Shown: positions 54,361 through 62,749 of the stretch, piece after piece
How the letters are laid out: each line of letters opens with the position of its first letter
Numbering within the stretch: position 1 is the stretch's first letter
From: Victivallis sp. Marseille-Q1083
Lineage (GTDB): Bacteria; Verrucomicrobiota; Lentisphaeria; Victivallales; Victivallaceae
Length of the DNA: 64,000 nucleotides
Direction: 5' to 3'
Assembly: GCF_903645315.1 (NCBI RefSeq)
Contig: NZ_CAHJXL010000001.1
Location: 2,945,501 to 3,009,500, forward strand
Translations under genes and position numbers: made by a program
The notes under the pieces: generated by a model
What the model was told of the DNA's origin: nothing
What the model saw: only the letters and a program-made list of their open reading frames with translations
Databases searched by the model: none

Positions 54361-56640
54361 TCAGAACAGATTGTCTCCTTCCGGCTTTTCACGGAACAAT
54401 TTCACCTGTTCAATGACAATTTCATTGGCCGTGCGGCCGCGAAACATCCAGATTTCCAGTTCGTTGAATCCTTCTCCCGGCGCGGTGCCGGTCGGATTGA
54501 ATGGAAACGCCAACACGGCGCGGCCTTGTCCTTCCAGTTGCAGCTGCAGACCGTCGACGGCACCCCGGGGACCGTGAAGCTTCAGCATGGCCGAAGTAGC
54601 CTCGGTCATCGGATTGGACACCGTGAGCTGGATCCAGCGGTATTCGGCGGTGTCGCCGGTCAATTTCAGCCGGACATTCGGAAATTCGGTGGTCGTATCG
54701 AACCGGAACCCTTTGATCACGCTACCCGGCAAATCGAACATCGTCACTGCTGAGTCCTGCCACGGCCGGTAATATTCCTCCGCAAAACTGAAAACGGTCT
54801 CATGCCGCTGCCGGCCGCTGTCCGGCCAGTACTGCCGCGACAATTTCAATTCCTTTCCTTCCTTCCGTACCGTGACCGTCAGCCGAACCGGCTGCTCGAC
54901 CGGCAACTGGAACGCCGCCGCATCTCCGGTCAGTTCCAGTTCGGCGCCGGTAGCCGGGTCAGTCGCCTGCACAACCACGTCGCAATCCGGTTCGGCGACC
55001 ACCTGGTACTGCAGCAGCGTGCCTTTCGGCACCAGCCCTTCCGCCTGGGAGGCGATCAGGAAAGCATCCGGCCCGCCCTGTGCCATCGCAGTCAGTTCAT
55101 TGATGACATCGAGCCGCATCGTCTCCAGCGTTTCGATCTCCCGGTTGAATGAGGCCAGATCGGACGCGGAGCGATTGGTCACCTCGAATATGCGCCGTTC
55201 GGCCAAACCCGGATCGAGCTTCAAATTTCTCAGCACCCGCCGGCAAGCCTCTTTGTACATCGTCAGCAGATCGAAATCTTCCTGGCCCTGCTTGATCATT
55301 TCCAGCCGGATCGTCGGCACCGGGTCGTCATCGACCGTCTCGCCCGGATAGATCAGGTAGCCGTCGCCGTTGGCGCCGGGAAACGCCGCCGGATCGTTCC
55401 AGAGGTCCCGTTCGATATATTTTTCCTGGACCGGGTCCCATTTTTTCCAGATATTGATCGCCCAATACAAAGTACCTTCGATGCCGTACTTGGCTTGAAA
55501 AATCGACATCATCCGCGGGCTGATGCCGTCATCGTTGATGAAATATCCCGGATAGGGCGGCGGCGGAAACACACAGGTATACCACCACACCTGCTCGCCG
55601 CGCGCCTGCCGCTGCTGGTAATAATTCGGATTGTAACCGGCGACTATCGGACACCAGATATCGACCTTTCCTTCCAGTTCCTCGGCGGTGCCATTGTTGA
55701 TCGTCAGCAGGAAACGGACATCCGGCGCCAGTTTGTGCAGCGCGTCGGCGTAATCGGCACATTCCCGATAGCGTTCCCGGGGCGGTTCATCCAACGTGTA
55801 GACATAACCTTTGTCCAGCAGATTTTTCTGCCGCAGCCAATCGCACAATTCGACGAAACGCTGCGGATTGGCCGGGTCGTACGGAATACGGAAGCTGTTG
55901 ACAACCGGATTGTTCAAATATTTCTCAGCTGCCGGCGAATCCAGCGGTACCGGCAAATCATCCGGCGGCAAACGGTAGCGGAGCATGAAATCGTAAATGC
56001 GTTCATAGAGTTTTTGCAACGCCGGCGAATCTGGAGTGAGCCCGTACGGCGCGGCAAGCTGTTCGCCGCCCCAGATCGGAAAGGCGCTCCCTGCCGTCGG
56101 CGTATCGGGCAGATTCAGTGGACGGACATCGACGGAAACCGGCGTCGCATGAGTTTTGCCGTTCACGTCGGCGGTAATTTCCCCTCGGTAAATTCCCTCC
56201 GGAGTATCTTTCGGCACCTGGATATCGACATAAATGCTCTGCAGCATACCCGGCGCCACCGTAAAAGATTCGCCGCCATAAGCAGGCAGGGCATCCGGAT
56301 ACCAGGTCGGCGTTTTGATGAATTCCCGGCAGCAGATGTAATGGGCTTTGCGCAGTTGGATCGCCTCGGGCGTGATCTGGCGGCCGTCCGGGCCGTCCAG
56401 TGCGCTCATCGCCACCTTCGTCACCTGCAAGGGATCCGCCGTCGCCTTGAAAATCAGTTGAAAGGCCTCCGATTCGTTGCCGAGCGCCGTCAGTTCCACC
56501 GGCGCGGGCGTTCCCTGCACATCGGCGTCACGGGTGTATTTGCACATCATATTGGCGGGGAACACTTCGCTGTCGGCGGCGGCGAGCAGGCCGCCGCCCA
56601 ACAGGATGCCGCCCAACAGACAATGGAATAAGTTCATCAT
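54361..56640 (-). CDS. Exported GH123/DUF4091-like glycoside hydrolase (cassette F)
   Basis: About 759 residues. The ATG at 56640 (signal MMNLFHCLLGGILLGGGLLA) has GGGA 9 nt upstream; in-frame TTG/ATG at 56658/56655 overlap the pseudopilin stop. The N-terminal beta domain (about 30-180: ALGNESEAFQLIFKA) leads into the barrel. KGYVYTLDEPPRERYREC holds the Asp-Glu pair at the GH123 catalytic position, and WWYTCVFPPPPYPGYF, GTLYWAINIWKKW and IRLEMIKQGQEDFDLL follow as in the cassette D enzyme. A C-terminal beta domain covers about 600-755. GalNAc-releasing activity is plausible but unproven. Confidence 0.84.
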   Translation of the reverse strand: MMNLFHCLLGGILLGGGLLAAADSEVFPANMMCKYTRDADVQGTPAPVELTALGNESEAFQLIFKATADPLQVTKVAMSALDGPDGRQITPEAIQLRKAHYICCREFIKTPTWYPDALPAYGGESFTVAPGMLQSIYVDIQVPKDTPEGIYRGEITADVNGKTHATPVSVDVRPLNLPDTPTAGSAFPIWGGEQLAAPYGLTPDSPALQKLYERIYDFMLRYRLPPDDLPVPLDSPAAEKYLNNPVVNSFRIPYDPANPQRFVELCDWLRQKNLLDKGYVYTLDEPPRERYRECADYADALHKLAPDVRFLLTINNGTAEELEGKVDIWCPIVAGYNPNYYQQRQARGEQVWWYTCVFPPPPYPGYFINDDGISPRMMSIFQAKYGIEGTLYWAINIWKKWDPVQEKYIERDLWNDPAAFPGANGDGYLIYPGETVDDDPVPTIRLEMIKQGQEDFDLLTMYKEACRRVLRNLKLDPGLAERRIFEVTNRSASDLASFNREIETLETMRLDVINELTAMAQGGPDAFLIASQAEGLVPKGTLLQYQVVAEPDCDVVVQATDPATGAELELTGDAAAFQLPVEQPVRLTVTVRKEGKELKLSRQYWPDSGRQRHETVFSFAEEYYRPWQDSAVTMFDLPGSVIKGFRFDTTTEFPNVRLKLTGDTAEYRWIQLTVSNPMTEATSAMLKLHGPRGAVDGLQLQLEGQGRAVLAFPFNPTGTAPGEGFNELEIWMFRGRTANEIVIEQVKLFREKPEGDNLF

Positions 56641-56654
56641 GCTTTTTTTTCCCA

Positions 56655-57398
56655 TCAATTATGATTGTGGCGGCTCCATTTGCTGCCGGCGTAGTCCCCC
56701 CACCAGAGATTGCCGAGGTTACCGTCCAGGCAGGCCCGTTCGGTCGTCGCCCGGGAAGCCGGTCCGAGCCGGTACGCTGCGGCATGACCGTCCGCCCAAA
56801 CCAGATTGACCGCATTGTTATGCCGGAACCACAGGACGCCCACGCCGGCTGCATCGGCAGTCAGCATATAATTCCCTTTTTCGGTATTCTCGAAATTATA
56901 AACCGTATCGCCGTGCATGATCGTATTCGACGGCTGTCCGAGCCCGGATAGTTTGGCCGGCTCATTGCTGATTCTGCTATAGGGCAGGCTCATATCGAAG
57001 GTGGCGCCCAGAAAATAATAATTGTAACCGTAATCCACATAGTTGTTCCAGCCTGCGTACGGATCGCCGAGTTCCGATTTATCGACTCCCTGGGCGCTGG
57101 AACCCGGACAGAAAAAGATGTCGGCCGACCCCAGGTAGTTGCCGACCATCAGCAGCCCCATCCAGCCGATTCCCCCCCACGGAGAATCTTTGTAATTTAT
57201 CGAATGGACCGTCAGCGAATCATTGTTGTCTCCGGCATACATGATCTGTGCCAGACCGACCTGTTTCTGATTGCTGACGCATTTGATCGCCTGGGCGGCT
57301 GCCTTGGCTTTGCCCAGAGCCGGCAACAGCATGCTGGCGAGAATGGCAATGATCGCGATGACGACCAGCAATTCTATCAGTGTGAATTTTCTTGACAT
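56655..57398 (-). CDS. Pseudopilin with H-X9-DG motif, internal start within the LacI frame (cassette F)
   Basis: 247 residues from ATG 57398 ([19 protein letters not shown]), with AAGGAAG at an 8-nt spacing, so it has its own initiation signals. The frame continues upstream without a stop into the LacI repressor. Lys precedes the cleavage site. [12 protein letters not shown] is the H-X9-DG motif. A prepilin signal must be N-terminal to work in export, so the internal start is the likely functional one. Its stop overlaps the alternative starts of the GH123-like gene. Confidence 0.88.
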   Translation of the reverse strand: MSRKFTLIELLVVIAIIAILASMLLPALGKAKAAAQAIKCVSNQKQVGLAQIMYAGDNNDSLTVHSINYKDSPWGGIGWMGLLMVGNYLGSADIFFCPGSSAQGVDKSELGDPYAGWNNYVDYGYNYYFLGATFDMSLPYSRISNEPAKLSGLGQPSNTIMHGDTVYNFENTEKGNYMLTADAAGVGVLWFRHNNAVNLVWADGHAAAYRLGPASRATTERACLDGNLGNLWWGDYAGSKWSRHNHN

Positions 57399-58475
57399 TT
57401 TTTTTACTTCCTTTTTGGTTGAGGATGTTGATTGATATTGATCTGGTTTCCTGATTTCCGGTTTCACAATTTGAGGAAAGACGGCGGAAGCGGATTCCTG
57501 CATCAGAGCCGCGACGATCTGTTCCAGAGGATGTTCCGCCGACAGGATCGGATAGATGCAGCTTTGGGCCGCGTGGGTATAGTTGAACCCGGCCAAAGCA
57601 ATCCTTCGACCGGTCCGCCGGTAATGCTCCAGCAGTACCGGCGCCGCGCCGACCGCAAATGCGTCGGAATAGAGAAAAATGGCATCGACATCCGGACATT
57701 CCGCCAGAAGGCGTTCGGCCGCCTGTTGGCCGCAGAGCCGGCTTTCGGTGAAAAAATTTCCACTGTGCCGGATATCGAACGGCAGCAGGTGCAGCATTTT
57801 CTTTTGAAGCGTCGTCCGGCCATACTCCGGAAACGCCCGGCACAGACCGAGGAAACGCTGCTCATCCGGATCGACCGCCAACTGAAAGAAAGCAATGTTT
57901 TTATATCCCTCCCGGCGCCACAGTTCGATCATCTCGCAAACGGCCCCCGCAGTATCCGAATAAACGCCCGCGTAGCCGGCCGGCAACGGCAGCGTTTCAT
58001 AATAGACGGTCATCCGGCCGTAGCGCCTGATCTCCCGGTCAAGTTTTTCCATTCCGAAAGGATGGCCGATGAAAATGAAACGCTCCACCCCGTAATCGAG
58101 CAGTTTCTGAATCCGGCGCATATTCTGTCCGGCATTGTGTTCCCCGCTGCAGAAATAACAGGAATAATCGAGCTCCTCGTATCGCTTGAACAAGGTCAGA
58201 ATGATCCGCTGAATGTGGTCATCCAATTCCATCTGATTCATGCTCAACACCGTGGCGACCGATTTCAACGGTTCGCCGCGCATGATTTTAACCCCGACAT
58301 TCGGGCGGTAGCCCAGTTCCCGGGCCAGTTTGCGTACCCGCGATTTATTCGCTTCCGAGCAAAAATCGACGGTCTTGTTGTTCAGAATCTGCGAGACCGC
58401 CGTCACCGAAAGCCCGGCATTTTCGGCAATCGTCTTCAGGGTTACCCGTTTCTGTTTGACATTCTCTACTTGCAT
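56655..58475 (-). CDS. LacI-family repressor in one open frame with the downstream pseudopilin
   Basis: One uninterrupted 606-codon frame. Residues 1-60 are a LacI-type helix-turn-helix ([20 protein letters not shown]), and about 60-340 a periplasmic-binding-like sensor. It aligns along its length with the neighbouring repressor 58642-59694 until [11 protein letters not shown]. The paralogue ends about 20 residues later, but here [20 protein letters not shown] runs straight into the pseudopilin start at residue 360. Either the repressor lost its stop codon, giving a 606-residue fusion beside a separately initiated pilin, or a sequence error removed a stop. A palindrome over the transcription start suggests autoregulation. 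Confidence 0.8.
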   Translation of the reverse strand: MQVENVKQKRVTLKTIAENAGLSVTAVSQILNNKTVDFCSEANKSRVRKLARELGYRPNVGVKIMRGEPLKSVATVLSMNQMELDDHIQRIILTLFKRYEELDYSCYFCSGEHNAGQNMRRIQKLLDYGVERFIFIGHPFGMEKLDREIRRYGRMTVYYETLPLPAGYAGVYSDTAGAVCEMIELWRREGYKNIAFFQLAVDPDEQRFLGLCRAFPEYGRTTLQKKMLHLLPFDIRHSGNFFTESRLCGQQAAERLLAECPDVDAIFLYSDAFAVGAAPVLLEHYRRTGRRIALAGFNYTHAAQSCIYPILSAEHPLEQIVAALMQESASAVFPQIVKPEIRKPDQYQSTSSTKKEVKKMSRKFTLIELLVVIAIIAILASMLLPALGKAKAAAQAIKCVSNQKQVGLAQIMYAGDNNDSLTVHSINYKDSPWGGIGWMGLLMVGNYLGSADIFFCPGSSAQGVDKSELGDPYAGWNNYVDYGYNYYFLGATFDMSLPYSRISNEPAKLSGLGQPSNTIMHGDTVYNFENTEKGNYMLTADAAGVGVLWFRHNNAVNLVWADGHAAAYRLGPASRATTERACLDGNLGNLWWGDYAGSKWSRHNHN

Positions 58476-58507
58476 TCGGTGGCATCCAAACGAACTTTAA
58501 TATTTAA

Positions 58508-58523
58508 TATGAAATGCTTCATA
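58508..58523. promoter_or_regulatory. Operator-like palindrome of LacI repressor F
   Basis: TATGAAATGCTTCATA, with TATGAA/TTCATA arms, lies 5 bp past the -10. Together with flanking bases it matches the site at 59724-59735: the shared minus-strand sequence is TGAARCATTTCATATTAAAT. Confidence 0.65.
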
Positions 58524-58528
58524 CCGAT

Positions 58529-58557
58529 ATTATAGCAAAAAAAATTTCAAAAGTCAA
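58529..58557 (-). promoter_or_regulatory. Consensus promoter for cassette F
   Basis: Minus strand: TTGACT (58557-58552), 17-bp spacer ending TTGC, TATAAT (58534-58529). Confidence 0.85.
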
Positions 58558-58641
58558 TAGGTGGAGCGAAAAAAGCGTCAATTTTTTCCGGGTCCCGTCC
58601 CGAACGCCTGCAGCGGCGATTTTATCTGCCTTGAAAGACGA

Positions 58642-59694
58642 TCAGAACGGCAGCGGCGACGGCAGCCGAAGCTCGGGCTGCACGGTGATAACCGTTTCAC
58701 CGCCGGTGAAATCGTCCATCAAAGCCCGGGTAATCTGTTCGAGCGGATGAGCGGCCGAGAGGATCGGATAAACGCTGCTCTGAACGGCATGGGTATAATT
58801 GAAGCCGGCCAGCGCGATCGCCCGCCCGGTCGTCAGATAATGGCGCAGCAGCACCGGCGCCGCTCCGACCGCGAAGGCGTCGGAATAGAGGAAAATCGCC
58901 TCGATCTCCGGTTGCTCCGCCAGGATTTTTTCAGCCGCCCGTTGGCCGCAGAGCCGGCTTTCCGTAAAAAAATCCCCGCTGTGCCGGATGTCGAACGGCA
59001 GCAGATGCAGCATTTTCTGCTGCACCGTCGCCGCGTCGTATTCCGGAAAGGCCCGGCACAAACCGATGAATCGCTGGTCGTCCGGGTCGACCGCCAACTG
59101 GAAAAAAGCCAGTTTCTCATGTCCCTGCCGCCGCAGCCACCGCACCATTTCGCAAACCGTCGCCGCCGTATCGGAGTGGACGCGCCAGTAACCGGAGCCG
59201 GCCAGCGGCACCGTTTCATAATAGACGGCCGTCCGGCCGCAACGCCTGATTTCGGCATCCAACTGCTCCACCCCGAACGGTCGACTGAGAAAGATAAAAC
59301 GTTCGACGCCGTAATCGAGCAGCTTCTGAATCCGGCCCATATTCTGTGCGGCATTGCATTCGCCACTGCAGAAATAACAGGAATAGTCGAGCGCCTCGTA
59401 CTTCTTGAACAAGGTCAGGATAATTCGTTGAATATGGTCTTCCAGCTCCATCTGGACCATGCTGAGCACCACCGCGACCGATTTCAGCTTCTCGCCGCGC
59501 ATGATTTTGACCCCGACGTTCGGCCGGTAACCCATCTCCCGGGCGATGCTCCTGACCCGCTGCTTGTTCGCTTCCGAACAGAAATCGACCGGCTTGTCGT
59601 TCAAGATCTGCGAAACCGCCGCGATGGAAAGTCCGGCGCGTTCGGCAATCATCTTCAATGTCACCCGTTTCGGCTTCGATTCCTGTACCGGCAT
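58642..59694 (-). CDS. LacI-family repressor, paralogue of the cassette F repressor
   Basis: 350 residues. The LacI helix-turn-helix RVTLKMIAERAGLSIAAVSQ and the following [15 protein letters not shown] are nearly the same as in the neighbouring repressor, so DNA targets are probably shared; the sensor domain has the same blocks ([20 protein letters not shown]). It ends normally with a stop after LRLPSPLPF. It has its own promoter and operator-like site. No target gene follows directly: the next gene downstream is repressor F, 166 bp away. A recent gene duplication. Confidence 0.9.
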   Translation of the reverse strand: MPVQESKPKRVTLKMIAERAGLSIAAVSQILNDKPVDFCSEANKQRVRSIAREMGYRPNVGVKIMRGEKLKSVAVVLSMVQMELEDHIQRIILTLFKKYEALDYSCYFCSGECNAAQNMGRIQKLLDYGVERFIFLSRPFGVEQLDAEIRRCGRTAVYYETVPLAGSGYWRVHSDTAATVCEMVRWLRRQGHEKLAFFQLAVDPDDQRFIGLCRAFPEYDAATVQQKMLHLLPFDIRHSGDFFTESRLCGQRAAEKILAEQPEIEAIFLYSDAFAVGAAPVLLRHYLTTGRAIALAGFNYTHAVQSSVYPILSAAHPLEQITRALMDDFTGGETVITVQPELRLPSPLPF

Positions 59695-59723
59695 TCCGCG
59701 CTATCCTGTTTTACGATTTAATA

Positions 59724-59735
59724 TGAAATGTTTCA
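59724..59735. promoter_or_regulatory. Operator-like palindrome of the second LacI repressor
   Basis: TGAAATGTTTCA (arms TGAAA/TTTCA) lies just past the -10, with the same flanking TTTAAT as at 58503-58508. Confidence 0.6.
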
Positions 59736-59743
59736 CTTAGAAA

Positions 59744-59771
59744 AAAATAGTTGATTTCCCGGCAAAGTCAA
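59744..59771 (-). promoter_or_regulatory. Promoter for the second LacI repressor
   Basis: Minus strand: TTGACT (59771-59766), 16-bp spacer, TATTTT (59749-59744); weaker than the cassette F promoter. Confidence 0.6.
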
Positions 59772-59816
59772 CCGGAAAAAACGGGAAAACCGCCATTTTG
59801 CCGATCCGCAGCGGCG

Positions 59817-60449
59817 TCAGTCAAACCGCGGCTGCCAATGCGGATCGGCGGCCGCCTGGAAACACATCGCAATCTGCTCGGCGGTATTTTTTTCGAGCGC
59901 CAGCGGCGGCAGCGCCTCCAGCGGGAAAAAATCGCTGGAGGCGGTTTCGATATTGGCTTTGAATTCTCCGCCGCGCAGCCGGCACAGGATGAAAATTTTG
60001 CAGATGCCGTAGGCGTAACGCGGCGGATTGTGCCGGTTGCGGTCCTGCACGGCGATCAACCGTTCCGGCATCACATCGAGTCCGGATTCCTCCAGCGCTT
60101 CCTTGACCGCGTTGTCGCCGACCGACTGGTTGACGTCGACCCAGCCGCCCGGCAGCGACCAGCTGCCGTTGCGCTCTTCGACCAGCAGAATCCGGCCGTC
60201 CCGGAAAATGGCGGCCCGGGTATCCAGTTTCGGCGTTTGAAAGCCAGTCTCGTTGCAGAACAGGTTCTTTACCGTTTCCAGCGACAAACCGGATTTCACG
60301 CTCAACATTTCGGCGGCAATTTCCCGGATGCGCCGGAACCGTTCCAGATCGAACGGATCCTGGGAATAGGTCACCCCCGCCTGGCCGATGAACTGCAGCT
60401 CCACCGCCCAGTCCAGCCAGGGCGGCTCCAGCAGAGTCTGTTCCGGCAT
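59817..60449 (-). CDS. NUDIX hydrolase
   Basis: 210 residues. An N-terminal helical domain of the type preceding some ADP-ribose/ADP-sugar NUDIX enzymes (about 10-65) is followed by the NUDIX box SWSLPGGWVDVNQSVGDNAV with KEALEESG (E-x-x-E-E, Arg replaced by Lys). GGWVDV is typical of this subfamily. It presumably cleaves nucleoside diphosphate sugars or ADP-ribose. It starts 6 bp after the GH110-like stop, so the two are co-transcribed; a link to sugar-nucleotide handling is possible. Confidence 0.87.
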   Translation of the reverse strand: MPEQTLLEPPWLDWAVELQFIGQAGVTYSQDPFDLERFRRIREIAAEMLSVKSGLSLETVKNLFCNETGFQTPKLDTRAAIFRDGRILLVEERNGSWSLPGGWVDVNQSVGDNAVKEALEESGLDVMPERLIAVQDRNRHNPPRYAYGICKIFILCRLRGGEFKANIETASSDFFPLEALPPLALEKNTAEQIAMCFQAAADPHWQPRFD

Positions 60450-60455
60450 GATGAT

Positions 60456-62381
60456 CTACTCCGCCGCCGGCCGGATGGCGATTTCCGCCGGGTCGGTCAA
60501 TTTGAACAGCAGGTCGCCGGCCGGGTCGAACGGTTCGGCCAGGTGATTGCCGGCAATCGTCACGTCGGCGACATGTTCGAAAAAGAACAAATGGCGATTC
60601 CAGTGGAATGGCGGAAATTCGTCGTTCCGCCGCACCGTATTGCCGGCAAAAGTCAGATGTTCGATCGACTTCGCGTAGAGAAGCGGCCGGTCGAAGGAAT
60701 CGAATTCGTTGTCGCAGATCCGGACGTTGGCGTGAAAATACGTCTGGCCGGCCGTCAGTACCGGAATCTCCGGATAGATCGAAATGACCGCGTTGGTGAA
60801 CTGGTAGTTGGCGGTCAGGACATTGATGAAGCGGTTGCGGCGGATTTCGACATCCGTGCAGGCGCCGGTTTCGAACCAGCCGTTGCAGTCGCCGCACAGC
60901 AGAATGGCGGTGCCGTGGACGTGATCGAATACATTGTCTTCGCAGATTACTTCGCGCGGCGTGCTGAACAATGCGCCGCGGGCCCGGTTGTTGCGGACCA
61001 GGTTGTTCTGGAACAGCACGCGCGGCGACCAGGTCAGGTTCTCCACTCCGTAACCGGCCGCCGTTCCGGCCGGCTCCGGCAATTCATCGGCGAATTCCAG
61101 GATGAACTCCCTGGCGCCATGCGCCGTCGGCGCATCGGCCGGCCGGATGGCGGTCAGGCGATTGACGCCGCCGGCTTTTTCCATGCTGGCGGCCCGGATC
61201 AACTGGACTTCATCCCCCGGCTCACCCCAATCGAAGCCCCAGCTCTGCTCGTGCATATAACGGGCGCGCACCGTATGATTGTCCGTTTTTTCCAGAATTT
61301 TCAAGTAAGTGCCGTGGACGTTGATCGCATCATCCGCCATCGCCTCGTAACTGCCATTTTTCGAAACGATCGATCCCCTGCAGCCGGAGAAGTGAGTCGC
61401 GTCCGCCCGGGTCGTGAAATAACGTTCACTGCCTTCCCGGCGCCAGACCCGGAAGCCGTCGAGCAGGATGTTCTCGCTCATCTGCGCCAGCAGGCCCATG
61501 CCGTCGGCATAATGAAGCGTCAGGTTTTCAAGGCGGCTGTTGTCGGCATGGTGGAGAAAAATCCCCGGCGCCGGCCGCGTATGGAGAAACACGAACCGCT
61601 GCCCCGGCCGCCAGGCGCAATTGGATTTTCTGATCCGCAGCCGATACGGCTCGAGCTCCTCCACCGTTTCCGGCCGAAAAACCGGATCGGCGCATTGGTA
61701 GGTCAACCGGCCGTCCGGTTCGAACTGCATCCCGCCGCCCGCCTCATAGCGGTAATCGTCGCCGGTGAAAAACAATTTGCCGTCGACGAGCTCATAGGCG
61801 CCGCGCGGCAGGATTTCGGCGAAGTAATCCCCGGACTGTTCATCGCGTTCCCGGATCACCAGCTGCCGCGCAGTCGGCTCGGCGCTGTCGATGACGAAAT
61901 TCCGCAGCGTGCAGTTGTCGCAATCGACCATTGAAAAAGCGATCATCCGCCCATGAAACCGGATTTCGGCGCCATTGCCGTCCAGCGTGACGTTGACCAG
62001 CTTCTCCAACGGGAGGCAGACCGCTTTCGACGGCGTCTGGTCATGATTGGAAATGAAATAATTGCGGCTATTTTCCGCGCTTGGATAAAAATGGTAAATT
62101 CCCGGCGCGAAGTTGACGACGATCCGATCGTATTTACGGCAATTTTCCTGCAGAAAGGCGATAAGTCCGGCAGCGGCGGGCGCGGCGTTTTCCGGCTGAT
62201 CGGGAATACCGCCGAACTGCTGGAACGAAACGGTCAAAACGTTCATGTTCTGTATATTTACCTGTTGTTCTGAATTTTCAGAAGTTGTTGTTAATGAAAA
62301 ATCCCCGGCAGAAGCTGCCCAGAGGCAGCTTAATCCGTAGAAGCCGATGCAAGAAAAGACGAATCTATTGAATAGGCTCAT
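60456..62381 (-). CDS. Exported GH110-like alpha-1,3-galactosidase (right-handed beta-helix)
   Basis: About 641 residues with signal peptide (MSLFNRFVFSCIGFYGLSCL). A parallel beta-helix is evident from repeated short strands (VNVTLDGNGAEIRFHG, CTLRNFVIDSAEP, SRLENLTLHYADGMGLLAQM). Blocks like DATHFSGCRGSIV and MADDAINVHGTYLKI are those I associate with GH110, the family that cleaves terminal alpha-1,3-galactose, as in the blood group B antigen. Length fits the family (about 600-650). AAGGAAG precedes the ATG at 62381 (a GTG lies 3 nt earlier). Family call made by eye; catalytic Asp residues not verified. Confidence 0.78.
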   Translation of the reverse strand: MSLFNRFVFSCIGFYGLSCLWAASAGDFSLTTTSENSEQQVNIQNMNVLTVSFQQFGGIPDQPENAAPAAAGLIAFLQENCRKYDRIVVNFAPGIYHFYPSAENSRNYFISNHDQTPSKAVCLPLEKLVNVTLDGNGAEIRFHGRMIAFSMVDCDNCTLRNFVIDSAEPTARQLVIRERDEQSGDYFAEILPRGAYELVDGKLFFTGDDYRYEAGGGMQFEPDGRLTYQCADPVFRPETVEELEPYRLRIRKSNCAWRPGQRFVFLHTRPAPGIFLHHADNSRLENLTLHYADGMGLLAQMSENILLDGFRVWRREGSERYFTTRADATHFSGCRGSIVSKNGSYEAMADDAINVHGTYLKILEKTDNHTVRARYMHEQSWGFDWGEPGDEVQLIRAASMEKAGGVNRLTAIRPADAPTAHGAREFILEFADELPEPAGTAAGYGVENLTWSPRVLFQNNLVRNNRARGALFSTPREVICEDNVFDHVHGTAILLCGDCNGWFETGACTDVEIRRNRFINVLTANYQFTNAVISIYPEIPVLTAGQTYFHANVRICDNEFDSFDRPLLYAKSIEHLTFAGNTVRRNDEFPPFHWNRHLFFFEHVADVTIAGNHLAEPFDPAGDLLFKLTDPAEIAIRPAAE

Positions 62382-62406
62382 CACGCTTCCTTGAAAACGT
62401 TTTTGT

Positions 62407-62436
62407 ATAATAAACAGAGGTTCGGAGAAAAATCAA
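62407..62436 (-). promoter_or_regulatory. Promoter for GH110-like/NUDIX operon
   Basis: Minus strand: TTGATT (62436-62431), 18-bp spacer, TATTAT (62412-62407). Confidence 0.55.
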
Positions 62437-62646
62437 GAAAGGAAATCGTGATAGGCTTAAAAAAGGTGATGGCCGAAATTATAATATTCCTGCAAGGGAA
62501 ATGATTGGTCGCCAAAGAACTATTTGGAAGGGGCATGCCGCTTACCGGATGGCCGGCATGCGTTGAAACGGCCGTCAAGTCCGGCGCAAACCCAATGGCG
62601 GCTGCCGCCGGCCCGTGCTCCGCCGATCGGTGTCCCGAATGAACAA

Positions 62647-62675
62647 TTGCATTCCGCCGGACTCGGATGTATATT
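62647..62675 (+). promoter_or_regulatory. Promoter for the PTS gene
   Basis: TTGCAT (62647-62652), 17-bp spacer, TATATT (62670-62675), 74 bp before the start codon. Confidence 0.55.
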
Positions 62676-62749
62676 AAGCCGTTTGTGTTTTTATTATGTA
62701 CAAGTGGCTCGCCGCCATGGAGTACCAACGTTTCAAGACAGGATTCGAC

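Larger units (their letters stand above)
62382..62749. other. Divergent region between GH110-like and PTS genes
   Basis: 368 bp. It contains a minus promoter (62407-62436), a plus promoter (62647-62675) and an 8-bp inverted repeat GCATGCCG/CGGCATGC at 62533-62561 (13-nt loop). No reading frame or RNA gene is supported. Confidence 0.5.
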
